Assembly: GCF_026723825.1 (NCBI RefSeq)
Contig: NZ_CP113519.1
Location: 806,001-870,000 of the forward strand
Source of the DNA: Pseudomonas sp. GOM7
Lineage (GTDB): Bacteria; Pseudomonadota; Gammaproteobacteria; Pseudomonadales; Pseudomonadaceae
Direction: 5' to 3'
Length of the DNA: 64,000 nt
The position numbers and the translations under genes are program-made. Shown here in pieces: positions 1 through 9,381 of this stretch. The notes beneath the pieces were generated by a model. That model was given only the letters and a program-made list of their open reading frames with translations, did no database searches and was not told the origin of the DNA. Position 1 is the stretch's first letter. Every line of letters starts with the position of its first letter.

Positions 1-213
1 CTCGCCCTTGAAGGTGCGGCGGGCGGCGGTGACGGCCGACTCGACCTCGTCGGCGGTGGCGCAGGTGATCTGCGCGATCACTTCACCATTGGCCGGGTTG
101 ACGATGGGCACGCGCTTGCCCGAGGTGCCGGGGCGGTACTGGCCGTCGATGAAGTGGGCATGGCTGCGCGCGAGGAACTCGCGCACCTGGGGCAGTAACT
201 GGATTTCGCTCAT
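1..213 (-). CDS. Aldehyde dehydrogenase, N-terminal part (cut by window edge)
   Basis: Only the first 71 codons are inside the window; the gene runs off the left edge. It starts with ATG at 213 and reads MSEIQLLPQVREFLARS, followed by an FIDGQYRPG segment and an IVNPANGEVIAQI segment. This is the usual N-terminal strand pattern of NAD(P)-dependent aldehyde dehydrogenases, which oxidise an aldehyde to the acid. The catalytic Cys and Glu lie outside, so the substrate cannot be judged; the start resembles phenylacetaldehyde-type dehydrogenases, a weak inference. It lies 188 bp downstream of the chemoreceptor gene on the same strand and may end the same catabolic operon. Confidence 0.82.
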   Translation of the reverse strand, partial: MSEIQLLPQVREFLARSHAHFIDGQYRPGTSGKRVPIVNPANGEVIAQITCATADEVESAVTAARRTFKGE

Positions 214-400
214 GGAAGGCTCCGGGGTGGGCGGCCCAGCTAGGGCCGGCTGCGACGTCCGGGCGCCATGGGCCCGGGCCGGGGATATCTGGGCGCTATT
301 CATAGCACCGGCCAGGGTGGGGATAATTGATCAGGACGGACAGCTTCTTGTAGATGCCTGCCAGTCTGGCGCCATCGCCCGCCAGTGGCTGACGGCGGCC

Positions 401-1957
401 TCAGCCCTCGAGGAAGCGCTGCGCCAGGCCCAGTTGCGACTCGGCCAACTGATGCAGTGTCTGGCTGATCTCGCTGGTGCGCCCGGCCTGCTGGCTGGTG
501 CGCTCGGTGAAGCCGGCGATCTCGGTGATCTGCTGGTTGATCTGCTCGGCGACCTGGCCCTGTTGCTCGATGGCCGCAGCCATCTGCAGGCTCATGCCGC
601 TGATTTGCGCCACTTCGGCGCAGATGCGCGTCAGCGCCTGGCGCGCCTGCTCGACGTCAGTGCTGGCGCGCAGGGCCGCCTGTTCGCCGCGCTGTGCGGT
701 GGTCAGGGCGGTGCCGCTGTCCTGACGCAGGCTTTCCAGCGAGCGTTGGATTTCGTGGGTCGATTCGCGGGTGCGCGAGGCGAGGCTGCGCACCTCGTCG
801 GCAACCACCGCGAAGCCGCGCCCGGACTCGCCGGCACGGGCCGCTTCGATCGCCGCATTGAGGGCCAGCAGGTTGGTCTGCTCGGCGATGCTCTGGATCA
901 CCGCAGCGACGCCGCCGATGGATTCGATGGCCGCCGCCAGACTGCCCACCGCCTGGCCGATCTCGCCCACCGAGTGGCGCATGGCCTGGGCCGAGCGCTG
1001 GCTGTCGTCAGACAGGCGTTCGCCATCACGGGCCAACTGATCGGCGTTCTGCGCCGCCTGGGCGGTGTGCTGCAGGTTACGCGACAGCTCCTGGATGGTG
1101 GCACTCATCTGGTTGATCGCAGCGGCGGTCTGCTCGGTTTCGCGCACCTGGCGATCCAGTTGCTCGACCGAGTGCTCCACCACGTCGGCCGAGGTCTGCG
1201 CCTGCTGGCGCAGCACCACGCTGTTGATGCAGATGCGCGACATCACCGTGCTCATGCGTGCGCGCTGGCTTTCCAGGGCCATGGCCAGCAGGCTGCTCGG
1301 GCCGGGTTGCCGGGCGTGCAGCGGCGCCAGCAGCGGGTCGTTGAAGGCCTGGGCATGCCGGGCCAGCAGTGCCTGGGTCAACTGGCGCTGGCGCAGTGCC
1401 GGTTGCGCCCCGGCGAGGCCCAGTGCCAGCAGCAGTGGCAGACCCAGGCTGGCCGGCAGATAGGCCAGCAGGGTGGCCAGCGCCAGGCCCAGGCCGAGCG
1501 TCAGTTGCAGGCCGTGGCCCAGCAGCAGTTCGCCAAGGCGTTGCAGCGGACTCCAGGGGGCCTGGCCACGCGCCAGACGGGCATAGAGCCGTTCGGCCTG
1601 GCGCGCCTGCGCCGGCTCGATGGGTTGGTAGACGGTGCCCAGCGCCGCCAGCCTGCCGTCATCGAACAGCGGCACCACGTAGAGGTTGCGCCAGTCCGGG
1701 GCGCCCTGCCGGTGGCGGATCATCACCGGCGCCGTCCATGGCACGCCGGCGCGCAGCGCACGCCACATGCTGGCGTGCACCGACGCCGGCATCTGCGGGT
1801 GGTTGATCAGCTCGTGCGGCTTGCCGAGCAGTTCGTGTTCGGCATGGCCGCACATGTCCAGGTAGGCGGCATTGCAGGTGAGCAGGACGCCCTGCGGATC
1901 GAGCCGGGAAATCGGCGGCTCCTGGAAACCTGCTGGGGTGTTGGCGGCGGCTTGCAT
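401..1957 (-). CDS. Aer-like methyl-accepting chemotaxis protein with N-terminal PAS domain
   Basis: This 518-residue receptor feeds a chemotaxis kinase. Residues about 15-120 form a PAS domain of the Aer type (conserved [13 protein letters not shown] and [11 protein letters not shown] segments), which often binds FAD or a small ligand. A hydrophobic stretch at about 150-190 anchors it in the membrane; there is no large periplasmic domain, so sensing is probably cytoplasmic. The C-terminal half is the signalling hairpin, with the conserved tip [19 protein letters not shown] and [15 protein letters not shown]. It sits 54 bp downstream of the class II aldolase gene in a run of catabolic and transport genes, suggesting taxis toward the substrate of that pathway or energy taxis. 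The ligand is unknown. Confidence 0.93.
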   Translation of the reverse strand: MQAAANTPAGFQEPPISRLDPQGVLLTCNAAYLDMCGHAEHELLGKPHELINHPQMPASVHASMWRALRAGVPWTAPVMIRHRQGAPDWRNLYVVPLFDDGRLAALGTVYQPIEPAQARQAERLYARLARGQAPWSPLQRLGELLLGHGLQLTLGLGLALATLLAYLPASLGLPLLLALGLAGAQPALRQRQLTQALLARHAQAFNDPLLAPLHARQPGPSSLLAMALESQRARMSTVMSRICINSVVLRQQAQTSADVVEHSVEQLDRQVRETEQTAAAINQMSATIQELSRNLQHTAQAAQNADQLARDGERLSDDSQRSAQAMRHSVGEIGQAVGSLAAAIESIGGVAAVIQSIAEQTNLLALNAAIEAARAGESGRGFAVVADEVRSLASRTRESTHEIQRSLESLRQDSGTALTTAQRGEQAALRASTDVEQARQALTRICAEVAQISGMSLQMAAAIEQQGQVAEQINQQITEIAGFTERTSQQAGRTSEISQTLHQLAESQLGLAQRFLEG

Positions 1958-2010
1958 GGCACGACTCCTCGGCTGTGGCCCGTTGCGGCCTGCCTGGGCA
2001 GGCCGTGCGC

Positions 2011-2778
2011 TTACCAGTGCATGGCGCGCTCGGCGCGCATCTTGCGCACCATGGCGTCATAGAACTTGCTGGCGAAACCGCTCTCGCGGATCAGCATGGC
2101 GGTGAGGTCGGCGCACCTGGCGGCGATGCCTTCCTCCAGTGGGTTGTCCTCGCCGCCCAGGGCGCCGGCGGCGCACTGGTTCTCGGCGGCGCGCTGCACC
2201 GTCCAGAGCAGGAAGAAGGCCTTCTCGATGCTGCTCTCGCCCACCGCGATACCGTGGTTGCGCAGCACCAGCACGTGCTTGTCGCCAAGGCTCTCGATCA
2301 TCCGCACCTTCTCGTCATCGAACAGGGTGATGCCCTCGAAGCGGTGGTAGCCGATACGGCCGTATAGCTGGGCACCGTAGAAGTCGTCATGGGTGAAGCC
2401 GCGCTTTTTCTGCACCACGGCGGAGATCGGCGTGGTGTGGGTGTGGATCACGCACTGGATGTCGTCACGTGCGCCATGCACGGCGCTGTGCAGGGCGAAG
2501 CCGGCGGGGTTGCCGTCATAGGGCGAGGCCTCGAGTTTCTTGCCATGCAGGTCGACCTTGAGCAGGTTGCCCGGGGTGACTTCGCTGTAGTTCAAGCCGA
2601 AGGGGTTGACCAGGTAATGGTGTGCCGGGCCAGGCAGGCGCGCGGAAATGTGGTTGAAGATGGTCTCGGTCCAGCCGAACCAGTCCACTAAGTGGTAGCA
2701 GTAGGCGAGCTTGACGCGCAGGGCCCACTCTTCGTCGCTGCAGTGGGCGGGCTTGCTGAGGTCGGTCATGGCGTTCAT
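2011..2778 (-). CDS. Class II aldolase/adducin family protein
   Basis: The 255-residue protein has the aldolase II fold. Metal-binding histidines are visible in IHTHTTP (about residue 115) and in [11 protein letters not shown] (about 170-180); the family uses a divalent metal to cleave or epimerise carbonyl compounds, and some members are decarboxylases. An [10 protein letters not shown] segment near residue 42 is the usual phosphate/metal-site region. The ATG overlaps the stop of the upstream reductase-like gene by 4 bp, so the two are translationally coupled. Together with the transporter, chemoreceptor and aldehyde dehydrogenase it suggests a small catabolic pathway. The exact substrate cannot be read from sequence. 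Confidence 0.88.
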   Translation of the reverse strand: MNAMTDLSKPAHCSDEEWALRVKLAYCYHLVDWFGWTETIFNHISARLPGPAHHYLVNPFGLNYSEVTPGNLLKVDLHGKKLEASPYDGNPAGFALHSAVHGARDDIQCVIHTHTTPISAVVQKKRGFTHDDFYGAQLYGRIGYHRFEGITLFDDEKVRMIESLGDKHVLVLRNHGIAVGESSIEKAFFLLWTVQRAAENQCAAGALGGEDNPLEEGIAARCADLTAMLIRESGFASKFYDAMVRKMRAERAMHW

Positions 2779-3788
2779 CGCGAAGTTTCCTGTGGGTGAT
2801 GGGGCGGGGCGCTGCGAAAGCGCGCCAGGGCGAGGATGTCCTGGGTGGTGGGCATGGCCAGGCCCTGGTAGCCGGCCAGCTCGACGACCGCGTCGCCGAT
2901 GGCGGCCAGCTCCAGTGGGCGGCCCTGTTCATAGTCCTGCAGCATCGAGGTGCGCACCGCGCCCATGCCGGCGCCCAGCTCCATGAAGGTCAGCGGGTCG
3001 AAGGCGATGCGTGCGCCATAGGCCGCGGCGGTGAGCAGGGTTTCCTGGAGGATCTTGGCCACCACCGTTTTCAGCTCGGCCTGGCCGTACAACTGCTCCA
3101 GGGTCGCGCCGGTGACCACCGACAGCGGGTTGGAGGTGAGGTTGGCGATGATCTTGGTCCATAGCTGGTCACGGATGCGCTCGGTGGCGCGTGCCTCGAT
3201 GCCGGCGGCGGCGATCAGCGCGCGAACCCGTTCCAGGCGCTCGCTCATGCGGCCGTCCGGCTCGCCGAAGATCATCAGGTGCGGGTTGTTTGAGCGCACC
3301 ACGCCCGGCGCGGCGCTTTCTGCGGTGATGAACACCACGCAGCCGAGCACGTGGCGCAGGTCGAGGCTGGCACTGAGCGTGCCGTCGGGATCGACGGCCT
3401 CGACGCGGCTGCCGGCCAGGCGCCCTTCGAGGCCGTGGAAGTACCACCAGGGCACGCCGTTGACCACCGGTACGACCACTGTGTCGGGGCCGATCAGTGG
3501 CTTCAGTTCGGGCAGCAGGCCGGCCAGGGCCGGTGCCTTGGTGCAGATGAACAGCAGGTCCTGCTCACCGAGTTCGCGGCAGTCATCGCTGGTGTTGACG
3601 CGCACGCGGTGTTCGCCGTCCAGGTCGGTCAGCTGGATGCCGTGATCGCGCAGTGCGGCGAGCGTCTTGCCGCGCGCCAGCAGGCTGACCGGCTGGCCGC
3701 TTTCGACCAGGCGCGCGGCAAGGGTGCAGCCGATCGCGCCGGCACCGGCGATGCAGATACGCAGTGGCTTGGAGTTGGACATGGGCAT
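2775..3788 (-). CDS. Ketopantoate reductase (PanE/ApbA) family oxidoreductase
   Basis: The 337-residue protein starts with a Rossmann nucleotide site, ICIAGAGAIGCTLAARL, typical of 2-dehydropantoate 2-reductases, which reduce 2-keto acids with NADPH. The family's catalytic Lys and helical C-terminal domain are represented by the segment around residues 200-300 (WTKIIANLTSNPLSVVTG). It is encoded between a Liv-type transporter and a class II aldolase rather than with pantothenate genes, and is somewhat longer than E. coli PanE. A role in a dedicated catabolic pathway (reduction or oxidation of a keto/hydroxy acid) is therefore more likely than vitamin synthesis. That assignment is an inference. 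Confidence 0.85.
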   Translation of the reverse strand: MPMSNSKPLRICIAGAGAIGCTLAARLVESGQPVSLLARGKTLAALRDHGIQLTDLDGEHRVRVNTSDDCRELGEQDLLFICTKAPALAGLLPELKPLIGPDTVVVPVVNGVPWWYFHGLEGRLAGSRVEAVDPDGTLSASLDLRHVLGCVVFITAESAAPGVVRSNNPHLMIFGEPDGRMSERLERVRALIAAAGIEARATERIRDQLWTKIIANLTSNPLSVVTGATLEQLYGQAELKTVVAKILQETLLTAAAYGARIAFDPLTFMELGAGMGAVRTSMLQDYEQGRPLELAAIGDAVVELAGYQGLAMPTTQDILALARFRSAPPHHPQETSR

Positions 3789-3808
3789 GTTTCCTTGCGG
3801 GCTGACGA

Positions 3809-3831
3809 CGGCGCCCGCGTGGCGGGCGCCG
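3809..3831. other. Intercistronic hairpin between livF and the reductase gene
   Basis: A perfect 10-bp stem (CGGCGCCCGC / GCGGGCGCCG) with a 3-base loop fills most of the 48-bp gap downstream of livF. No T-run follows on the minus strand, so it is not a typical terminator. It could stabilise the upstream liv part of the mRNA or reduce read-through. Confidence 0.55.
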
Positions 3832-3836
3832 TGGGT

Positions 3837-4628
3837 TCAGGTGGCGAGCATTTCCTGATGCTTGCTGGCCAGGCCCAGATAGGCCTCGATCACCCGTGGG
3901 TCATCCGCCAGTTGCGCGGCCGGGCCCTGCATGGCGATCTGTCCGGTTTCCAGCACGTAGGCGTAGTCCGCCACGCGCAGGGCGGCGCGGGCGTTCTGCT
4001 CCACCAGCAGGATCGACACGCCCTGCTGACGCAGGGTGGTGATGATGCGGAAGATTTCGCGGGTGATCAGCGGCGCCAGGCCCAGGCTCGGTTCGTCGAG
4101 CATCAGCAGCTTGGGCTTGGCCATCAGCGCGCGGCCGACGGCGAGCATCTGCCGCTCGCCACCGGAGAGGGTGGTGGCCAGTTGCTCGCGGCGTTCCCAC
4201 AGGCGCGGGAACAGTTCGTAGACCTCCTTGAGCGTCTGGCCGTGGTCGCGCTGGCCGCTGCGGTGGCGCTGGAAGGCACCGAGCAGCAGGTTGTCGGCCA
4301 CCGACATGCTGCTGAACAGCTCGCGCTTCTCCGGCACCAGGCCGAGGCCACGGCCGACCATCACCTCGACTTCCGGCACGGCTTCCAGGCTGCCATCGAA
4401 GGCGACCCGGCCACGGGAGCCGAGCACGCCCATGATGGCCGAGAGCAGGGTGGTCTTGCCGGCGCCGTTGGGGCCGATCACGGTGACGATCTGGCCCTGG
4501 CCAACGCGCAGGCTGGCGTTGGACAGCGCCTCGACCTTGCCGTAGGCGACGCACAGGTCGCTGACGTCCAGCACCGGGTTGGCCACCTGGTTCTGCGTGT
4601 GCTGCAGGTTGTGCATGGGCATGTTCAT
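3837..4628 (-). CDS. livF: Branched-chain amino acid-type ABC transporter ATPase (LivF-like)
   Basis: The 263-residue ATPase powers import through the LivH/LivM permeases. Visible motifs are Walker A (GPNGAGKTT), the ABC signature (LSGGERQ) and Walker B ([13 protein letters not shown]), followed by an H-loop region. An ATG at 4628 (MNMPMHNLQ) was preferred because it overlaps the livMG stop by one base (TGATG), the normal coupled arrangement; the frame is also open further upstream. Liv-type systems import branched-chain amino acids, but many close relatives carry aromatic acids, amides or urea. The catabolic neighbours favour such a substrate here. Confidence 0.92.
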   Translation of the reverse strand: MNMPMHNLQHTQNQVANPVLDVSDLCVAYGKVEALSNASLRVGQGQIVTVIGPNGAGKTTLLSAIMGVLGSRGRVAFDGSLEAVPEVEVMVGRGLGLVPEKRELFSSMSVADNLLLGAFQRHRSGQRDHGQTLKEVYELFPRLWERREQLATTLSGGERQMLAVGRALMAKPKLLMLDEPSLGLAPLITREIFRIITTLRQQGVSILLVEQNARAALRVADYAYVLETGQIAMQGPAAQLADDPRVIEAYLGLASKHQEMLAT

Positions 4629-6427
4629 CACTCCGCTCCTCCGAGATAGGCTTCCAGCACCGCCGGATCCTTCTGCACTTCGGCCGGCAGGCCGAAGGCG
4701 ATGCGCTGGCCGAACTCCATCACCACCACGCGATCGACCAGGCCCATGACGAAGTCCATGTCGTGCTCCACCAGCAGGATCGCCATGCCTTCGCTGCGTA
4801 GGCGGCTGAGCAACTGGCCGAGGGCTTCCTTCTCCTTGTGACGCAGGCCGGCGGCCGGCTCGTCGAGCAGCAGCAGGCAGGGGTTGGCGCACAGCGCGCG
4901 GGCGATCTCTAGGATGCGTTGCTGGCCCAGCGCCAGGCTGCCGGCTTCCACATGCAGGTAGTCACCGAGGCCGACCCGTTCCAGTTGACGACGCGCTTCG
5001 GCGAGCAGGCGTGCTTCCTCGGCGCGATCCAGACGCAGGGCGGCGGCGAGCACACCCTTGCTGCCGCGCAAGTGGGCGCCGAGGGCGACGTTCTCCAGCA
5101 CGCTCATTTCCGGCAGCAGCTTGACGTGCTGGAAGGTGCGGCTCATGCCCATGCGCGCGATGCGCCGCGAGGGGATGCCGTTGATGCGCTGACCACGGAA
5201 CAGCACCTCGCCGGAGGTGGGCGTATCGACCCCGGAGAGCTGGTTGAACAGGGTGCTCTTGCCGGCGCCGTTGGGGCCGATCAGGGCGAGAATCTCCCCG
5301 GTGTGTACCTCCAGGTTCATTGCGTTGTTGGCCACCAGGCCACCGAAGCAACGGGTCACGTCGCGCGCCTCCAGCAGCACCTCGCCGACGGCCGGCGTTT
5401 CGCGCTGCGGCAGCTCGTTGGCGTCGTCGATGGGCAGTGTGGCGCGGCGCGGCTTCCAGGCATCAGGCAGCAGGCGCGTCAGCAACGGCCACAGGCCGCC
5501 GGGCGCGCGCTGCATCAGCAGCACGATGGCGATGCCGAAGACGATCACCTCGTAGTTGCCAGTATTGCCCAGCAACTGCGGCAGCAGATCCTGCAGCCAC
5601 TGCTTGAGCATGGTCAGCACGCCGGCGCCGAGCAGGGCGCCCCAGACGCTGGCCACGCCGCCGATCAGCGCCATGAACAGGTATTCGATGCCCATGTGCA
5701 GGCCGAACGGCGTGGGGTTCACGAAGCGCTGGGTGTGGGCGTAGAGCCAGCCGGAGAGGGCGGCCAGCAGTGCCGAGATGAGGAAGATCACCATTTTCGC
5801 GCGGAAGGTGTTCACCCCCATCGACTCAGCCATCAACTGGCCGCCCTTGAGCGCGCGGATGGCACGGCCCTCACGGGAGTCGAGAAGGTTCTGGGTGAGC
5901 AGCATGGCGCCCAGCAGGATGGCCCAGATCAGGTAATAGATCTTCTCGCCCTTGTCCAACGCCCAGCCGAACAGGGAGATGCTCGGCAGGCCGCTGACCC
6001 CGGTGTGCCCGCCGAGGGATTCCAGGGTGCCGAACAGGTAGTACAGCGACAGGCCCCAGGCGATGGTACCCAGCGGCAGGTAGTGGCCGGACAGCTTCAG
6101 CGTCAGCGCGCCGAGCACCAGGGCCACGGCGGCGGTCAGGGCCAGGCCCACCAGCAGGGTCAGCCAGGGCGAGGCGCTGGCCCAGGCCAGCCAGCTTGGC
6201 AGATCCTGCACGGTGGTCAGGTAGGCGCTGGTGTAGGCGCCGAGACCGACGAAGGCGGCCTGGCCGAAGCTGGTCATGCCGCCGACCCCGGTGAGCAGCA
6301 CCAGGCCGAGCACCACCAGGGTGTACAGGCCGATGTAGTTGAGCAGGGTGACGTAGTAGGGCGGCAGCAGCGCCGGCGCCACGGCCAGTACGGCGACCAG
6401 GGCGAGAATCAGGTAGCGCGGTTTCAT
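4628..6427 (-). CDS. Fused ABC permease-ATPase (LivM-LivG fusion)
   Basis: This single 599-residue chain joins two normally separate subunits. Residues 1 to about 320 are the LivM-type permease: several hydrophobic helices and a [19 protein letters not shown] segment typical of the family. After a linker (about 320-345), the C-terminal part is a LivG ATPase with Walker A (GPNGAGKST), signature-like [15 protein letters not shown] and Walker B ([11 protein letters not shown]). The carboxyl end ([11 protein letters not shown]) is the usual LivG tail. It overlaps livH by 4 bp and livF by 1 bp. LivMG fusions are known in proteobacterial aromatic-acid and amide transporters. Confidence 0.93.
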   Translation of the reverse strand: MKPRYLILALVAVLAVAPALLPPYYVTLLNYIGLYTLVVLGLVLLTGVGGMTSFGQAAFVGLGAYTSAYLTTVQDLPSWLAWASASPWLTLLVGLALTAAVALVLGALTLKLSGHYLPLGTIAWGLSLYYLFGTLESLGGHTGVSGLPSISLFGWALDKGEKIYYLIWAILLGAMLLTQNLLDSREGRAIRALKGGQLMAESMGVNTFRAKMVIFLISALLAALSGWLYAHTQRFVNPTPFGLHMGIEYLFMALIGGVASVWGALLGAGVLTMLKQWLQDLLPQLLGNTGNYEVIVFGIAIVLLMQRAPGGLWPLLTRLLPDAWKPRRATLPIDDANELPQRETPAVGEVLLEARDVTRCFGGLVANNAMNLEVHTGEILALIGPNGAGKSTLFNQLSGVDTPTSGEVLFRGQRINGIPSRRIARMGMSRTFQHVKLLPEMSVLENVALGAHLRGSKGVLAAALRLDRAEEARLLAEARRQLERVGLGDYLHVEAGSLALGQQRILEIARALCANPCLLLLDEPAAGLRHKEKEALGQLLSRLRSEGMAILLVEHDMDFVMGLVDRVVVMEFGQRIAFGLPAEVQKDPAVLEAYLGGAE

Positions 6428-7461
6428 TCATCGTCCTCCACATGACGGCTGGTGAGGGAACGCCAGAGCAGGAAGGGGATGATCAGGGTGAAGACGATGA
6501 TCTCCTTGTAGGTGCTGGCCCAGAACATCGAGAAGGCCTCGATCAGGCCCACGGCGAGCGCGCCCAGGGCCGCCACCGGGTAACTGACCAGGCCGCCGAT
6601 GATGGCGCCGACGAAGCCCTTGAGGCTGATGACGAAGCCGGAGTCGAAATACAGGGTGGTGATGGGAGCGATGAGGATGCCCGACAGCGCACCGATGAAA
6701 GTGGCCAGGGCGAAGGTGGCCTTGCCCGCCAGGGTCGGCGAAATGCCCATCAGCCGCGCGCCCATGCGGTTCACTGCGGTGGCGCGCAGGGCCTTGCCGT
6801 ACAGGCTGCGCTCGAAGAACAGGAACAGGCCGATGATCAGCGCCAGGGACACGGCGATGACCCACAGGGTCTGGCTGTTGAAGGTCACCGGGCCGAGGCT
6901 CAGGCCGGCCTCGGAGAACGGCTCGGTGCGCGCGCCCTCGGGGCCGAACAGCAGCAGGGCGATGCCGACCATGGCCACGTGCACGGCGATGGAGACGATC
7001 AGCAGCACCAGCGCGCTGGCCGCGGCCAGCGGCTGGAACACCAGGCGGTAGAGCTGCGGGCCGAGCGGCACCACCAGTGCCAGGGTGAGCAGGGCCTGCA
7101 CGGCCATGGGCAGCTCCGCCAGCGGCAGGCTGCGAATCAGGCCGACCATGGCCAGGGCGTAGGCGAGCTTGAGCAGGATGCGTTTCGGCAAGCGGAACGC
7201 GCGGCTGGTGCGGGTGGCGTCGTACAGATCCATGGCGCAGTCGGCCAGGGTCAGCGCCAGCAGCAGCCAGACCAGCGCGGTGGGTTGGCCGGCCTGCAGG
7301 GCGGCCATGGTCAGCGCACCGTAGGTGACGAACTCACCCAGCGGGATCAGCAGGATGCGCGTCACGGTGAAGACCAGCAGGATCGACAGCGCCAGCAGCG
7401 CGTAGATGGCGCCGTTGGTGATGCCGTCCTGGCCGAGCAGCAGGGCAATCTGGAAATTCAT
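6424..7461 (-). CDS. livH: Branched-chain amino acid-type ABC permease (LivH-like)
   Basis: A 345-residue inner-membrane protein with about eight to nine hydrophobic helices. The N-terminal GITNGAIYALLALSILLVFTV-like segment and the later NRMGARLMGIS loop, which contacts the ATPase, are hallmarks of LivH permeases. It forms the translocation pore with the LivM half of the next gene, whose ATG overlaps its stop by 4 bp. It lies 157 bp downstream of the binding-protein gene, a gap filled by a palindromic repeat. It is longer than E. coli LivH (about 308 residues), the extra length lying at about 70-110. Confidence 0.92.
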   Translation of the reverse strand: MNFQIALLLGQDGITNGAIYALLALSILLVFTVTRILLIPLGEFVTYGALTMAALQAGQPTALVWLLLALTLADCAMDLYDATRTSRAFRLPKRILLKLAYALAMVGLIRSLPLAELPMAVQALLTLALVVPLGPQLYRLVFQPLAAASALVLLIVSIAVHVAMVGIALLLFGPEGARTEPFSEAGLSLGPVTFNSQTLWVIAVSLALIIGLFLFFERSLYGKALRATAVNRMGARLMGISPTLAGKATFALATFIGALSGILIAPITTLYFDSGFVISLKGFVGAIIGGLVSYPVAALGALAVGLIEAFSMFWASTYKEIIVFTLIIPFLLWRSLTSRHVEDDE

Positions 7462-7514
7462 GTCGGAAACTCGTTTACGGTATGGGGCGGACGTGTGGGG
7501 CGGCGTGATCGGAG

Positions 7515-7600
7515 CGTAGGGTGGATGGCGCTTTTTTCATCCACCTTCGGCGTGGGGCTGGGCTCCATCCGGTGGACAGAAAAGCGCTGTTCACCCTACG
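7515..7600. repeat. Dispersed palindromic element, copy 1
   Basis: About 86 bp between livH and the binding-protein gene, with inverted ends CGTAGGGTG and CACCCTACG. The interior contains a further inverted pair (GGTGGATG / CATCCACC). The same terminal motif bounds elements at 12695-12754, 59322-59409 and 59468-59556. It resembles REP/BIME-type intergenic repeats of pseudomonads and can fold in the polycistronic mRNA, where it may lower expression of the permease genes relative to the binding protein. Confidence 0.7.
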
Positions 7601-7618
7601 GAGAACCCGTGCCTGCGA

Positions 7619-8770
7619 TCAGTTGCCTTTGAGCAGCGTCCAGGTGCCGTTCTTCACCTGGATCAGTTCGCGACCACGCTCGTCGAAGCCGCTGTGATCC
7701 TCGGGCGTCATGTTGTAGACGCCCTGGGTGGCGGCGAACTCGTGGGTCGCCTCCAGCGCGTCGCGCAGGGCGGCGCGGAACTCGGGCGTGCCGGGCGCGG
7801 CCTTGGCGGCAGCGGTCGGAATCGCCTGTTGCAGCAGCAGGCCGGCGTCATAGGTGTTGGCGCCGAAGGTGGCTGGTTTGCTGCCGTTGAGTTTCTCGTA
7901 GGCCGCCACGTAGTCGCCGGCGATGGCCTTGGACGGATGGCTGTCAGGCATCTGCTCGAGCACCAGCATCAGGCTGGCGGCGAGGATGGTGCCTTCGACC
8001 TTCTTGCCGCCGAGCTTGAGGAAGTCCGGCAGGGCGGCGCCGTGGGTCTGGTACACCTGGCCCCGGTAGCCCTGGTCGAACAGGGTGGTCTGCGGCAGCA
8101 CCGCCGCGCTGCCCGGCGCAGCCACCAGCACGGCGTCGGGGCGCGAGGCGAGGATCTTCAGGCTCTGCCCGGTGACCGAGGTGTCCTGGCGCTGGAAGCG
8201 CTCGCTGGTCAGCAGCTTGATGCCGTGCTCGGCCGCCAGCGTGCCCATCACCTTCGACCAGTTCTCGCCGTAGGGATCGGCGGTGCCGATGAAGCCCAGC
8301 GTCTTCACGCCACGGGTCTGCATGTCCTCGACCAGTGCCTTGGCGATCAGGTCGTCGTTCTGCGTTGTCTTGAATACCCACTTCTTCTGCTCGGTCATCG
8401 GCAGCACCACGGCGGCGGTGCCCACTGGCGCCAGCAACGGCACGCCGGCCTCGGCGACGAACTGGATCACGCCCATGGCATTGGGCGAGCCGCTCGGGCC
8501 GATGATGGCGTCGACGTTTTCCTCGCTGATCAGCTTCTTCAGCGCCTTGACGGTGGCGGTCGGGTCGCTGCCGTCATCCAGGGCGATGTACTTCATCTGC
8601 TGGTCGCCGGCCTGGGTAGGCAGCAGCGCTACGGAGTTCTTCTGCGGTAGCCCGACCAGCGCGATGGGGCCGGTGGAGGAGGTGATGACACCGACCTTGA
8701 CCTCGGCCTGGGCGAAGGAAGCGCAGACGGCGCTGAGAAGGAGGGTGGACACGGCTCGTTTGAAGTGCAT
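7619..8770 (-). CDS. Periplasmic substrate-binding protein of Liv-type ABC transporter
   Basis: A 383-residue type I periplasmic binding protein (LivK/LivJ class). The chosen start is the ATG at 8770 because it directly precedes a signal peptide (MHFKRAVSTLLLSAVCASFAQA) and has GGAG 6 bases upstream; an ATG 21 bases earlier would add an unlikely extension. The mature part starts EVKVGVITSSTGPIALVG, where the family binds the carboxylate and amino groups of the ligand, and continues with the alternating Rossmann lobes (IIGPSGSPNAM, LGFIGTADPYGENW). The ligand is unknown; the catabolic context favours an aromatic or related acid. Confidence 0.93.
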   Translation of the reverse strand: MHFKRAVSTLLLSAVCASFAQAEVKVGVITSSTGPIALVGLPQKNSVALLPTQAGDQQMKYIALDDGSDPTATVKALKKLISEENVDAIIGPSGSPNAMGVIQFVAEAGVPLLAPVGTAAVVLPMTEQKKWVFKTTQNDDLIAKALVEDMQTRGVKTLGFIGTADPYGENWSKVMGTLAAEHGIKLLTSERFQRQDTSVTGQSLKILASRPDAVLVAAPGSAAVLPQTTLFDQGYRGQVYQTHGAALPDFLKLGGKKVEGTILAASLMLVLEQMPDSHPSKAIAGDYVAAYEKLNGSKPATFGANTYDAGLLLQQAIPTAAAKAAPGTPEFRAALRDALEATHEFAATQGVYNMTPEDHSGFDERGRELIQVKNGTWTLLKGN

Positions 8771-8841
8771 GACGTACTCCGAGGGTTGCAAGGCTATTTG
8801 GAGAGACAGAGCCCTACCGGTTGGGAGGGTTTGTCGTCTTC

Positions 8842-8849
8842 TTGTTGTT
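8842..8849 (-). promoter_or_regulatory. CA-rich motif (Crc/Hfq type) in livK leader
   Basis: On the minus strand the leader of the binding-protein mRNA reads AACAACAA, matching the AANAANAA consensus bound by Hfq with Crc in Pseudomonas catabolite repression. It lies about 70 bases upstream of the start codon, downstream of the predicted sigma-54 transcription start. Confidence 0.45.
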
Positions 8850-8899
8850 CTGGCGCCTTTGGGCGCTGCCGGTGGTTACCCGTCCGACACGACACGTTT

Positions 8900-8915
8900 T
8901 GCACCTCCCGTGCCA
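8900..8915 (-). promoter_or_regulatory. Sigma-54 promoter for the liv operon
   Basis: The minus strand reads TGGCACGGGAGGTGCA, a near-perfect match to the -24/-12 consensus TGGCACG-N4-TTGCA, with exact GG-N10-GC spacing. Transcription would start about 12 bases further, near 8888, giving a leader of about 120 bases before livK. A sigma-54 promoter implies an enhancer-binding activator, which is not encoded in the window. Confidence 0.68.
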
Positions 8916-9025
8916 GAACGGCGTGCACCGACCTGTCGCATGGCCCCGCACGGCCGTGAATCGAACACCGGGCTCGGCCTCCTGGCGCAGTGCCGAGATG
9001 CGCCTGCCGAGTGGCTGAGGTGGAT

Positions 9026-9066
9026 CCCCTCATGGCCGATTTCATCGGGCCTGGAGGGGCTTTTTT
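9026..9066 (+). terminator. Intrinsic terminator with no visible upstream gene
   Basis: A long imperfect hairpin (CCCCTCATGGCCGAT pairing with ATCGGGCCTGGAGGGG across a 3-base loop) is followed directly by six T on the plus strand. No plus-strand protein gene precedes it, so it either ends a small RNA transcribed from about 8800-9000, acts as a leader attenuator for iacH, or insulates the promoter. Confidence 0.6.
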
Positions 9067-9381
9067 CGTGACCGAAAAATCCTGTTTTTCAGTGATTTTC
9101 TGCTTTTAAAAATCGTATTTTTTCATTCAAAAAAAGCGTTTTCTATCGTGCAATTTATGTGCGGTTATCGGCCATTTTTGCGATTGAAGAAGATCGCTAA
9201 AAATCCATGTGTGCGTTGAGATTTAATCTCATGTAGATCTTATATTCATGTTTTTAAAGTATTTATTTGTATTTAATGGGTGAATGTTACAGCTTTAGAG
9301 TGTTACCGGACTGCACGTGAATGGTGCTCAGCGGGGTGAAAATGCACCGAATCTACACACTTTTTTTAAGCGATAATTCAA

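Noticed and set aside
8..2062. 684-codon plus-strand open frame over the chemoreceptor and aldolase genes
   Set aside because: It is the antisense shadow of the minus-strand chemoreceptor; the translation is low-complexity Gly/Ala/Arg/Gln-rich and matches no family, while the minus strand has clear PAS and receptor motifs.
4919..6445. 508-codon plus-strand open frame over the LivMG fusion
   Set aside because: Gln/His/Gly-rich shadow of the ABC transporter gene, typical of high-GC antisense frames.
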